This document shows positions 5,954 through 13,788 of a stretch of 22,279 nt of DNA, in pieces. The notes under the pieces are model-generated. The model was not told the origin of the DNA. It ran no database searches and saw nothing but the letters and a program-made list of their open reading frames with translations. Location of the stretch: NCBI GenBank assembly GCA_964437735.1, contig CAYTID010000031.1:1-22279 (forward strand), in the 5' to 3' direction. This stretch comes from CAYTID01 sp964437735 (lineage in GTDB: Bacteria > Bacteroidota > Ignavibacteria > UBA10030 > BY39). The position numbers and the translations under genes were made by a program. Each line of letters opens with the position of its first letter. Positions within the stretch are counted from its first letter, which is position 1.

Positions 5954-8719
5954 TTATCGAATTAACACCAGCTTTTTGGCTGCGGTTAAAGAATTAATGC
6001 TTAAACGATAGAAATAAATACCGCTGGACAGATCATTCGCGTTAAATACGACATTGTGTTTTCCGGCCTGCTTATCCTCATCAACCAATGTATAAACATC
6101 TCTTCCCAAAAGGTCATAAATTTTTAGTACTACCAAACCATCCTGAGGTATTTGATAACTGATTGTTGTGTAAGGATTGAACGGATTCGGATAATTTTGT
6201 TCCAGACTGAATTTGAACGGGAGTTCAAAATTATTTCTGACATTTGCCAGTACACTATCGGGTTTATTGGAAAATACGATAGCCGTGTATGAGGGAATTG
6301 TGAAATTTAAAACCGTCGGATCTGTTACAGTGTAAATGGTTTGATCAAAAATATTGTACCACAATCCTGAACCAAGCCACGGAACGTTTGAAACCGTACG
6401 CTGCTGCTGGCTCAGATTCGCGATGGCCATAATCTTGGAGTTTGTTACTGAATCCTCAAATCCCCAAACGAGCACTTTTTCCGACTCGTATCTGTAAAGT
6501 TTTCTGAGGGAACCATCGAACAGCGCGGGATTGAATTTTCTTTGAAATATAAGTTTTCGAAAATATGAAAAATGATCCTGTCCTCTTGGTGTCGGGTAAA
6601 TATTCCATTCCAGCGGCCGGTATGATAATCTTTGGTTTTCGTTTAACCAACCTCTCGGCGCGCTGAATTCAATCCCTTGCCAAAGCATCGGAATTCCCAA
6701 AGAGGTAAACATAAATGTTGAATATAATTTGTCTCGCTTAACAGCTTCATCAATCGGAACGCTCTGAAAAGTATTCATCTCATAAATCAGGGATTGTTCG
6801 TCATGATTAATGTTCCCGTTTACAGGCTCTGTTCTGTTCGCGTATCTGTTCGGAATTGAGGGGGTATCGTTTCCCGGATAAGCGCCAAGGTCAATGATCA
6901 GATTTTCAAATTCCGGAAGAGATGTGTTCCGGAAGCGCGCTTCATCAAAAATTTCATCTCTGTAACTATCGTGCCAACCCCCCGTTAAACCGCTATAATA
7001 TATTAATGCCGGACTTTCGGGAAGATGTTCGGCGATCTGATACACGGTTCCGTTGTAATCCTGATGGATTTTATTTGTCCAGCCGAGAATTCCCCTTGTT
7101 GGCTGACTGATATTCCAGCCGATACCTTGTGTATAATCATAACGGAATCCATCAACCCTATATTCATCGATCCACATTTTTAAAGCAGCATAGATAAGCT
7201 CCTGAGTTTGATCTGTCCAGTGATCGATATCCTTGAAAAAACACAACTGATCTTCATTGTAGCGTAAATCATTGCAGAGTTTGAAATACGGATTCAGACT
7301 TTCGCTAGGAAGCATTTGCCACAACGGGCTGGTTTCATTGATATGATTAAAAACAACATCGACAATGATCGCTATTCCGAGAGTGTGGGCGGAATCCACT
7401 AACGATTTGAATTCTCTCGGCGTGCCGTAAGAGGCTTCAAGCGCGAAATATGAATTCACGTCATAACCCCATGAAAATCCTGACTTGCCCAGATTGCCGA
7501 AATCGTTTATGGGCATTAATTCGATAGCGTTTATTCCCAAAGTATCAAAGTATGTCAAGAGAGATTTCAGATGATTAAAATTTCCCTGACCGGCCGGGAG
7601 TCCGAATTTTCCGCCGGTAAATTCTCCCACATGTAATTCATAAATAACAAGTTTGTTTAGAGGGGGTCTCTGATAATTTGTCGACTTCCAAACGTAGTCG
7701 TCAGCAGTGAGTCCTTCAGGGCCGATCGTAAAACGGGAACCGTTGTTGCCGTTGTCTCTTCCCCATGGATCGTAAATCATTTTTCCGTTTTCAATTTCAT
7801 ATAAATATTCATAAGTTCCCGGCGGCAGCTTGATATTTATCCACCAGTTATAATTATCAGTTGCCCTCCGCAATACTATCGGGTCGGCTAATGCCGGAGG
7901 CTGACCAAGAGGAGCGATCTTTAATAAAATGTATTCCTTCTCCGAAACCAATATCCTGAAACTTGTTGAATCGTTTGAAGAGGTGCTTGGTAAGGTTACT
8001 CCTTGTTTTACATACGACGGCATGGGCATGAAATTAATTTGATATCCCCCTCTTTTGTAGACAACCGTATCGCCACGGCTATTGTAGCCGACCAGGCGGA
8101 CATAGTATGATTTTGGTATCGGAACCGACAGGGTATGATCAACAATTCGGGTCTGCTTGTTATAACCGGATGTGATGTCTGTAACCGTCAGGGGAGATGA
8201 TTCGGTTTGTCCTGTGCTTAATCTGATAAGAACAATTGAATCGTTATTCGCGTGAACGAGAGAAGCGGTGATTCTGGTAATTTGCTGATTTGATTCAAAT
8301 CCGTAATATTGAAACCAGAAAAATTTTGTCATCCTCAGCAGAGAATTATTGTTGTCGTTCGGATTTTGTTCGGGATTCAGAGGGTCGCTGTACCATGCGG
8401 TATTGGCACCGCCTCTGTTAAATTTATATTGAAAAACCGAATCGGCATACCTTCTTCTTGTATCGGAGGGAGCTTTGATTTTGAAAGTATAGGTTTTTGT
8501 CCATGCACCTAAGTTGTTATCGTAGATCATCTGCGAAGGAGCGCCGACGCTGATTGTTCCTCCGCTGTTAGGTCCCCAATTGTTAAATTCCCCCGGAACA
8601 AACACAACCGGAGATATCGGCTGATACGTCCTGAAAGTTATCGTCACACTGTCGGAGGGCTGTGATAATGTAAAGGATGAAGATAATAAAAATATTAATG
8701 CAAAAACTGGTCTTTTCAT
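5954..8719 (-). CDS. Secreted GH13 alpha-amylase/pullulanase-like enzyme with T9SS sorting domain
   Basis: This 921-residue secreted glycosidase starts with a signal peptide (1-20, ending TLSQ). An N-terminal glycogen-binding/E-set-like domain follows (about 23-110, VFVPGEFNNWGP). A second beta domain runs to about 345 (YEYLYEIENGKMIYDPWG, 303-320), as in branching-enzyme-type GH13 proteins. The catalytic barrel has the full triad: region I DVVFNH (454-459), nucleophile D528 (GFRYDYT), acid/base E564 (IAEHLPE) and D640 (NINHD). ELHVGEFT (361-368) is typical of the branching enzyme, isoamylase and trehalohydrolase groups. The last 80 or so residues are a type A T9SS sorting domain (NYPNPFNP at 842-849), so it should be exported and fixed at the cell surface or released. 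It starts two bases after the upstream GH13 gene. Bond specificity (alpha-1,4 or alpha-1,6) cannot be decided. Confidence 0.88.
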   Translation of the reverse strand: MKRPVFALIFLLSSSFTLSQPSDSVTITFRTYQPISPVVFVPGEFNNWGPNSGGTISVGAPSQMIYDNNLGAWTKTYTFKIKAPSDTRRRYADSVFQYKFNRGGANTAWYSDPLNPEQNPNDNNNSLLRMTKFFWFQYYGFESNQQITRITASLVHANNDSIVLIRLSTGQTESSPLTVTDITSGYNKQTRIVDHTLSVPIPKSYYVRLVGYNSRGDTVVYKRGGYQINFMPMPSYVKQGVTLPSTSSNDSTSFRILVSEKEYILLKIAPLGQPPALADPIVLRRATDNYNWWINIKLPPGTYEYLYEIENGKMIYDPWGRDNGNNGSRFTIGPEGLTADDYVWKSTNYQRPPLNKLVIYELHVGEFTGGKFGLPAGQGNFNHLKSLLTYFDTLGINAIELMPINDFGNLGKSGFSWGYDVNSYFALEASYGTPREFKSLVDSAHTLGIAIIVDVVFNHINETSPLWQMLPSESLNPYFKLCNDLRYNEDQLCFFKDIDHWTDQTQELIYAALKMWIDEYRVDGFRYDYTQGIGWNISQPTRGILGWTNKIHQDYNGTVYQIAEHLPESPALIYYSGLTGGWHDSYRDEIFDEARFRNTSLPEFENLIIDLGAYPGNDTPSIPNRYANRTEPVNGNINHDEQSLIYEMNTFQSVPIDEAVKRDKLYSTFMFTSLGIPMLWQGIEFSAPRGWLNENQRLSYRPLEWNIYPTPRGQDHFSYFRKLIFQRKFNPALFDGSLRKLYRYESEKVLVWGFEDSVTNSKIMAIANLSQQQRTVSNVPWLGSGLWYNIFDQTIYTVTDPTVLNFTIPSYTAIVFSNKPDSVLANVRNNFELPFKFSLEQNYPNPFNPYTTISYQIPQDGLVVLKIYDLLGRDVYTLVDEDKQAGKHNVVFNANDLSSGIYFYRLSINSLTAAKKLVLIR

Positions 8720-8721
8720 GA

Positions 8722-10191
8722 TTACTTTCCGGAAACTAATATTATCCCGCCATACGGAGGTATGTTTTCCAGTATGATTTTATCTTTGAATGGTTCAACA
8801 GTCTTTCCATTCAGAACATCGGTCCATTTATTAATATGTTCAAAGGGCGAAATTACTTCTATGTCCTGACATCTTTCATTTCTACTTAATATCACAATCG
8901 CTTTTTGACTTTTCGTTTCGCGGATAAAGCCGAAGAGATTTTTATCATTATCTATCAGGAAAGTTCTGTAACTTCCGCGCCGGAAAACTTCATATTCGTT
9001 CCGTATCGCGATCGTCTTTTTAAAAAAATCGAGAAGATCAAAATTCCAATGCAAAGTATCCCATATCATTGTTCGGCGACAATCAGGATCCCTGCCGCCC
9101 ATCATTCCTATTTCATCGCCATAGTAGATCATCGGAGCGCCCACATATGTCATTTGTAACAACGCGGTCAGCTTTACCTTTTCCAGATTTCCTTTCGTAA
9201 GGGTTAGAAATCTTTCCGTATCGTGACTTCCTACAAGATTCTGAAGAACATACTGAACTTCCACCGGATATTTTCTCGGAATTGCCAATATAGAATCAAA
9301 TTGCGACATATTCAGTTTATCAAACACAAAAGATAAATTTACCGCATCGCGAAAAAGATAATTCATCACCGCGTCGAACTGATCACCTTTAAGCCACGCG
9401 CTTGCGTCTTCCCATATCTCTCCGACGATATAGCAATCGGGATTTATTGATTTTACCAATTTTCTCCATTCAATCCAGAAGTCGTGGGACATTTCATTCG
9501 GCACATCAAGACGCCAGCCGTCAATCCCCATCTCCGTCCATTTTCTCGTCGCGTCGAAAAGATATTTCCTTACGTCGGGGTGGTCGGTCATAAGCTGAGG
9601 AAGATCCCCGATTCCCCACCATGCTTCGTAATTCGGCTTTGTCGGCGGGAGTTGAACGGGAAAACTATGAACTTTATACCAGTGTAAATATTCTGAGTTT
9701 TTCTCATTTTTTACTATATCGGCGAACGCGAAAAAATCTATCCCTGTGTGGTTGAAAACCCCGTCGATTACAACACGAATCCCTCTTTTATGACATTCGT
9801 CAATGAGAGTCTTGAATATTTTTTCATCACCGAAGTTATCATCTATTATGAAATAGTCCTTTGTGTGATATTTATGATTGGATGATGATTCGAATAGAGG
9901 ATTAAAATAGATCGCGTTGATTCCCAACGATTTTAAATAATCTAAATTGTCAATAACACCTTTCAAATCCCCTCCGAAATAATTATTGTATTTCGGTACT
10001 GCGCCCCATGGCTCAGATCCCTGAGGGTCGTTTGACGCTTCCCCGTTCGCGAAACGCTCAGGAAAAATTTGATAGAAAACGGCGTCTTTTACCCACTCGG
10101 GGATCCTGATATCGTGTACCTGTGAATAGATTATTTGTGAAAGGATTATTGATAGAACAGCGACAAGTGAAATACGATTATTTTTTTTCAT
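8722..10191 (-). CDS. Secreted/periplasmic neopullulanase- or cyclomaltodextrinase-like GH13 enzyme
   Basis: This 489-residue enzyme has a Sec signal peptide (1-24, ending IYSQ). All GH13 signatures are present: DGVFNH at 143-148, nucleophile D229 with the invariant Arg at 227 (GWRLDV), acid/base E258 (GEIW) and H323-D324 (GSHD). The start of the mature domain (WVKDAVFYQIFPERFANG) and the LPQL motif (197-200) are typical of neopullulanase, cyclomaltodextrinase and maltogenic amylase. However, the N-terminal CBM34 domain of that group is absent, as the barrel begins about ten residues after the signal. There is no T9SS tail, so it probably stays in the periplasm and trims oligosaccharides before ABC uptake. 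It is the first gene of the operon, with a Shine-Dalgarno site (GGAG, 10197-10200) five bases before the ATG and a predicted promoter just upstream. Confidence 0.88.
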   Translation of the reverse strand: MKKNNRISLVAVLSIILSQIIYSQVHDIRIPEWVKDAVFYQIFPERFANGEASNDPQGSEPWGAVPKYNNYFGGDLKGVIDNLDYLKSLGINAIYFNPLFESSSNHKYHTKDYFIIDDNFGDEKIFKTLIDECHKRGIRVVIDGVFNHTGIDFFAFADIVKNEKNSEYLHWYKVHSFPVQLPPTKPNYEAWWGIGDLPQLMTDHPDVRKYLFDATRKWTEMGIDGWRLDVPNEMSHDFWIEWRKLVKSINPDCYIVGEIWEDASAWLKGDQFDAVMNYLFRDAVNLSFVFDKLNMSQFDSILAIPRKYPVEVQYVLQNLVGSHDTERFLTLTKGNLEKVKLTALLQMTYVGAPMIYYGDEIGMMGGRDPDCRRTMIWDTLHWNFDLLDFFKKTIAIRNEYEVFRRGSYRTFLIDNDKNLFGFIRETKSQKAIVILSRNERCQDIEVISPFEHINKWTDVLNGKTVEPFKDKIILENIPPYGGIILVSGK

Positions 10192-10196
10192 AAACT

Positions 10197-10200
10197 CTCC
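10197..10200 (-). promoter_or_regulatory. Ribosome binding site of the GH13 operon leader gene
   Basis: GGAG (part of GGAGAG, 10195-10200) lies five bases upstream of the ATG at 10191. The predicted transcript leader is only about 13 bases, so this site fills most of it. Confidence 0.6.
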
Positions 10201-10210
10201 AGTAAAAAAT

Positions 10211-10239
10211 AATATAAACTAGAAAAGGCTGAATTACAA
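10211..10239 (-). promoter_or_regulatory. Predicted sigma-70-like promoter of the GH13/malEFG operon
   Basis: On the minus strand, TTGTAA (10234-10239) and TATATT (10211-10216) are exactly 17 bases apart. Transcription would start near 10204, very close to the ATG at 10191. The -35 box starts inside the U-run of the upstream terminator, so end and start signals are packed within about 60 bases. The same TTGnnn-17-TATATT form precedes malK and the tRNA, which supports it. No operator was recognised. Confidence 0.55.
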
Positions 10240-10269
10240 AAAAAAGCCCGCCGATTAAAGGCGGGCTTT
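10238..10269 (-). terminator. Rho-independent terminator after the TonB receptor/starch-binding gene unit
   Basis: A perfect 10-bp stem joins AAAGCCCGCC (10243-10252) and GGCGGGCTTT (10260-10269), with a 7-base loop. Read on the minus strand it is followed by a run of Ts (10238-10242, continuous with the stem). It lies 14 bases after the stop codon at 10284 and separates the two minus-strand operons. Confidence 0.9.
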
Positions 10270-10283
10270 GTCATGATTATACA

Positions 10284-10802
10284 TTATTTCATCAATGTTA
10301 ATTTCTTGGTTGCTGTAAACGAGCTTGACTGCAGTTTATAGAAATATATTCCGCTCGCGAGACTGTGACCGCTGAATTCAACATTGTAATTTCCGGCCTT
10401 CATCTCTCCGTTGATCAACGATGCGACTTCCTGTCCGAGCAGGTTATAAACTTTCAATTTAACATCTCCTGATACAGGTATGCTGAAGTTGATATTAGTT
10501 GTTGGATTGAACGGATTCGGATAATTCTGTGATAACGCGTAATTATCAGGAATGCGATCGTTGATATCCCTCACTGAAACCACCCCCATTTGTCCGAAGA
10601 CAACACGCAACGTCGCTGTTGTGAGTGGCGGATTCGGGAACGACCAGGAATGATTGCTCCCGAAACCCGCTTCATTATCCAGGTAAAATGCACCGCCGCC
10701 TTCAACACCGGGATAACCCGCTGCGAATTTGAATTCAAAACTTCCACCGGGTGTGCCGGCAGTCCATAGGATTCTTCTGGTGTAAAATTTATCTCCGGGT
10801 GT
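10284..10802 (-). pseudogene. In-frame C-terminal part of the starch-binding protein, with T9SS sorting domain, cut off by a TAA
   Basis: This stretch reads openly for 172 codons in the same frame as the gene upstream (10803-12698), separated from it only by the TAA at 10803-10805. It completes the last carbohydrate-binding domain: TPGDKFYTRRILW directly continues the preceding NGTNGD. It then encodes a type A T9SS sorting domain (NYPNPFNP, about 80 residues to KKLTLMK). No other stop or frameshift interrupts it, so the break is recent, is a sequencing error, or is read through. Without readthrough it has no start of its own in good context; a TTG at 10608-10610 lacks support as a real start. 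The terminator follows its stop, as expected if this is the true gene end. Confidence 0.8.
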
Positions 10803-12698
10803 TTAGTCACCGTTCGTACCGTTGTCATACATTCGCTTCAATGAGGCTTCGCCCACCGTATCGTCGTATGTCCAGTTTCCTTGCCATGACCCGAGAGGTG
10901 CGGCTCCGCCTTTGATCCAGACATCCCTTAAATTTGTTATCGGTAGTCCGGTTCTGTTATCAACGGGATTACGCATATCAACTACGAAAGTAATCAGAAC
11001 ATCATGCGGTAAAGGGGCGGCTTTCGGTATAATGTTCGGGAACGCTACCGGCAGTGTCGAATCGCGGCCCGCCCAGACAAGTTCTCTGTCCGGTCCGGTC
11101 TCGTAGCCTCCGCCGTTCTCGAATCTCTCATCGGGATATGCTTTGTATTTAAATTTAATTGTCGATCCTTGAGCTGCCTGAAGATTTAATGTTGTAAGGA
11201 ACAGACCCGCCTGAATCAGGTCTTCTTCCATCCGTTGATTTCCGGATAAGATCGCTGCCCCGGAAAATATTAATATTTTTAATGAGTCTGTTGCCGGATT
11301 GAAACCACCCGTTGAAATAAGTGTGGCAATATCGGCCTGGAATGTAATGTTCTTATTTGTTATCGGCTGATCGGGGGGGCGCAGGTTTCCAAACCATTTC
11401 CATACCAATGTAGTGTCGATCCCAAGACGGAATGTCCTGTCACCCACAATTGGTTCCCACTCAGCGCCATTTTGTATATAGAATTTATAATCAACATTGT
11501 TTCCAGCGTTCGCAGACGGAAATTTCGCAACTCCGGAGTAGAACGTACTGGTTCCTTCCCGGTTAAGGAAATAAGTTGAACCCCAATCAAATGGAGCAGT
11601 ATTACCTCTTATTCCGGGTTGATGTGTGGCCGGATTAAAACCAATTACACCACCAACATTAACTCTGAACCAGACATCAATACTGTCAGTTGGTGTGAAA
11701 GGAGGATTGTTAAATCCTCGTTTAAAATACCGCAACGGAAGGAGGGTGTCTTTTGTAACGGTAAAGGCGGTGTTTGGCATGTCCTCCCAGGCCGTTGCAT
11801 AATATTGCGCTTCTAAATTTGTTCCGGCCGGAAATGTGTGTGTCACCTGCCAGTAGTCGCCCCCAATGTTTGTCATCATCGGTGAATCGTCACCCCAGGT
11901 GAGTGGTGAAGTATTTCCACGGATTTGAACCATCGATGTCGGCACAATCGTATCAAGCCGGGTGGAGGTGTTTAGTTTGAAGGTAACATTGAATGTTGAG
12001 GGGCCGGGCCCGACCTGCCCGATATTAATTCCTCCGGGGGTAGCATTTGATATTACATCGTTCTGAACCCAGTTCGTCGTATCGTTATTGTTAAAACCGT
12101 TGCCGGTGCTGTTTGTAAAATAATTTACTCTGTCACTGCTTGATGTTCTAAGATTTGCCGGCCATACTGCATCCGGGAAGGCGCTTATTGAAGTATTTGT
12201 GCCTGCGGCTACGTAATCTATTGTGTTGGAAGTAGAAAGCTTTCCATCTAATAATACGATATTTTCATTTGTTGACAAATCTAGAACGCTTGCAGCACTA
12301 TCTAATACACCACCAGGGAGGGCAGATGTAAAAAGTACAAGAGTTTTATCAGATGGTTCCAAGTCCTGTACAAAATTGTTTGTGTTTGTCCGTGGAACCA
12401 CAAGAATACACACTACTCTTGTTCCCTGAGGAACATTTGACAAGTATGAGGCATTTGGAAAATCTAGATGTCCTTCGGTTGTACCTCCGGCGCCTCCTTT
12501 GGTTCCGACATCAGATAATCGCAAACCTCGCATATCTACGCCGCCTGATTTTACGACGAGCAACTCGACAAATTCTTTTCCTGTCGTATTGTTTACTGTG
12601 AATTCATTAATTATTATATCGCCGGGCAAGACTTGACTTAGTGCGAGTCCGGGAATAATAAAAACGAAGACCCAAAATAGTTTCATAAGTTTTTTCAT
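10803..12698 (-). CDS. Secreted multidomain starch-binding surface protein (lamin-tail plus CBM-like repeats), truncated by in-frame stop
   Basis: This open frame encodes 631 residues of what should be an 804-residue protein. A signal peptide (1-22, ending LALSQ) precedes a lamin-tail-like domain (about 24-215, DIIINEFTVN...EFVELLV). Four beta-sandwich repeats follow at about 236-320, 338-440, 449-545 and 565 to the end. Repeats 1 and 2 share IRGNTSPLTWGD / IRGNTAPFDWGS. The last has PLGSW (601-605), as in CBM20/CBM48-type starch-binding domains. The frame stops at TAA 10803-10805, in the middle of the last domain. Translation beyond the TAA gives the rest of that domain and a T9SS sorting tail (see 10284-10802). 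It has an ATG start and a GAGGAG ribosome site seven bases upstream (12706-12711), and lies 54 bases after the PorV-like gene. It probably binds starch at the cell surface; CBM assignment is by pattern only. Confidence 0.75.
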   Translation of the reverse strand: MKKLMKLFWVFVFIIPGLALSQVLPGDIIINEFTVNNTTGKEFVELLVVKSGGVDMRGLRLSDVGTKGGAGGTTEGHLDFPNASYLSNVPQGTRVVCILVVPRTNTNNFVQDLEPSDKTLVLFTSALPGGVLDSAASVLDLSTNENIVLLDGKLSTSNTIDYVAAGTNTSISAFPDAVWPANLRTSSSDRVNYFTNSTGNGFNNNDTTNWVQNDVISNATPGGINIGQVGPGPSTFNVTFKLNTSTRLDTIVPTSMVQIRGNTSPLTWGDDSPMMTNIGGDYWQVTHTFPAGTNLEAQYYATAWEDMPNTAFTVTKDTLLPLRYFKRGFNNPPFTPTDSIDVWFRVNVGGVIGFNPATHQPGIRGNTAPFDWGSTYFLNREGTSTFYSGVAKFPSANAGNNVDYKFYIQNGAEWEPIVGDRTFRLGIDTTLVWKWFGNLRPPDQPITNKNITFQADIATLISTGGFNPATDSLKILIFSGAAILSGNQRMEEDLIQAGLFLTTLNLQAAQGSTIKFKYKAYPDERFENGGGYETGPDRELVWAGRDSTLPVAFPNIIPKAAPLPHDVLITFVVDMRNPVDNRTGLPITNLRDVWIKGGAAPLGSWQGNWTYDDTVGEASLKRMYDNGTNGD

Positions 12699-12752
12699 AA
12701 AACATCTCCTCTTATTGTTTTGGTTGGTTAATTAATATTACCTCGATATTTT

Positions 12753-13763
12753 TCAGAACGTAATACCAAATGAAAATCTTTGAATATCTTTAAAAACCCC
12801 AAATTGTTCAGAACTAATATCCGCAAAAACAGTTGAATTTCCAAATATTTTATAGTTTACTCCGATTCCATAAGTGAATCCCCGGTTCGCGTCGTCCCTG
12901 AACAAGGATTTGTATCCACCCCTTAAATATACATTGTCATTCCAATTATATTCCATGCCGATATTAAGAGTCTGTGTATTGTCATTCGGTATCAACGCGT
13001 CGGCAGATACCGTGAATTTTGACGATGAAAATTTTACGACATCCATACCTACACCAACACGGAAAAACAGAGGCAATGTCCAAGAGTCGGTTTTAAGTAT
13101 CGAAGTGATCGCGGAATTGTTCCCGCCATCCCCAGGAGCAAGATCGATGGCGCGGAATAAGTCTTTTCCTGACATTTGCATCTCCGTACCGAAGTTCGAA
13201 ATACTCATTCCTATTTTCATATCATTAAAATATGTTCTGAACAAAATCCCCACATCAAGAGCGAATGCCGTGGCGGTTGAATTCCATATCCGCTGATGAA
13301 TATATTTTACCGTTCCCCCGATTGAAAACCGGTCTGTCAGGTTCCTCGCATATGATAATCCCACAGCCATGTCAACCGCATCCCAGTTTTGCTGTATCCC
13401 TTCAGGATTTTCAACTGTTGTTATTTCTTCTTCGCCATAATTCAGATATGTTACATGCAAGCCGATCGCATTGTCAGAGTCCAGCGCGATAACCAAGCCG
13501 GTCCAATTCAATTCAGTGTCGACCAGCCATGGTGTATGCGACACGATCAATTCGTTCCGGTCAAGTCTCGAGATCCCTCCGGGATTCAGATATAATGAAG
13601 TCGCATCATTCGCTATCGCGACAAATGAACCGCCTGTTGCGGATGCCCGCGGAGATACTCCAATTCCTAAAAAGGGGGCGGCGGTTGTTCCGACCTTAGA
13701 CTGGCTCCAAATAATTCCTGATGTGATGAACAAGAGCGTTATTAAAATATTTATTTTCTTCAT
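12753..13763 (-). CDS. PorV/PorQ-family outer-membrane beta-barrel protein
   Basis: The 336-residue protein has a signal peptide (ending IIWSQ) and the hallmark opening of the family (FLGIGVSPRASATGGSFVAI, then NDATSLYLNPGGISRL). Alternating beta-strands run to a C-terminal aromatic residue (FSFGITF), as in outer-membrane barrels. PorV shuttles T9SS cargo to the attachment machinery, and PorQ and relatives have related roles. Here it lies among T9SS-exported proteins, so a dedicated shuttle or channel is plausible but inferred. I chose the ATG at 13761-13763. A GTG nine bases further up (13772) would add three residues, but that GTG is part of the AAGGTGG ribosome-binding site of the ATG. The gene starts 25 bases after the stop of the 1240-residue protein, in the same operon. 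Confidence 0.85.
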   Translation of the reverse strand: MKKINILITLLFITSGIIWSQSKVGTTAAPFLGIGVSPRASATGGSFVAIANDATSLYLNPGGISRLDRNELIVSHTPWLVDTELNWTGLVIALDSDNAIGLHVTYLNYGEEEITTVENPEGIQQNWDAVDMAVGLSYARNLTDRFSIGGTVKYIHQRIWNSTATAFALDVGILFRTYFNDMKIGMSISNFGTEMQMSGKDLFRAIDLAPGDGGNNSAITSILKTDSWTLPLFFRVGVGMDVVKFSSSKFTVSADALIPNDNTQTLNIGMEYNWNDNVYLRGGYKSLFRDDANRGFTYGIGVNYKIFGNSTVFADISSEQFGVFKDIQRFSFGITF

Positions 13764-13788
13764 TTTTACCACCTTAAGTCAAATATTT

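Noticed and set aside
10803..10805. Alternative genetic code with TAA as sense
   Set aside because: Several other genes here (malG, the T9SS amylase, the TonB receptor) end properly at TAA.
10571..10828. 85-codon frame bridging the broken gene, suggesting a frameshift
   Set aside because: The two parts of the gene are in the same frame (the interval is a multiple of three and the domain reads on directly), so the break is a single stop codon. This frame is a shadow.
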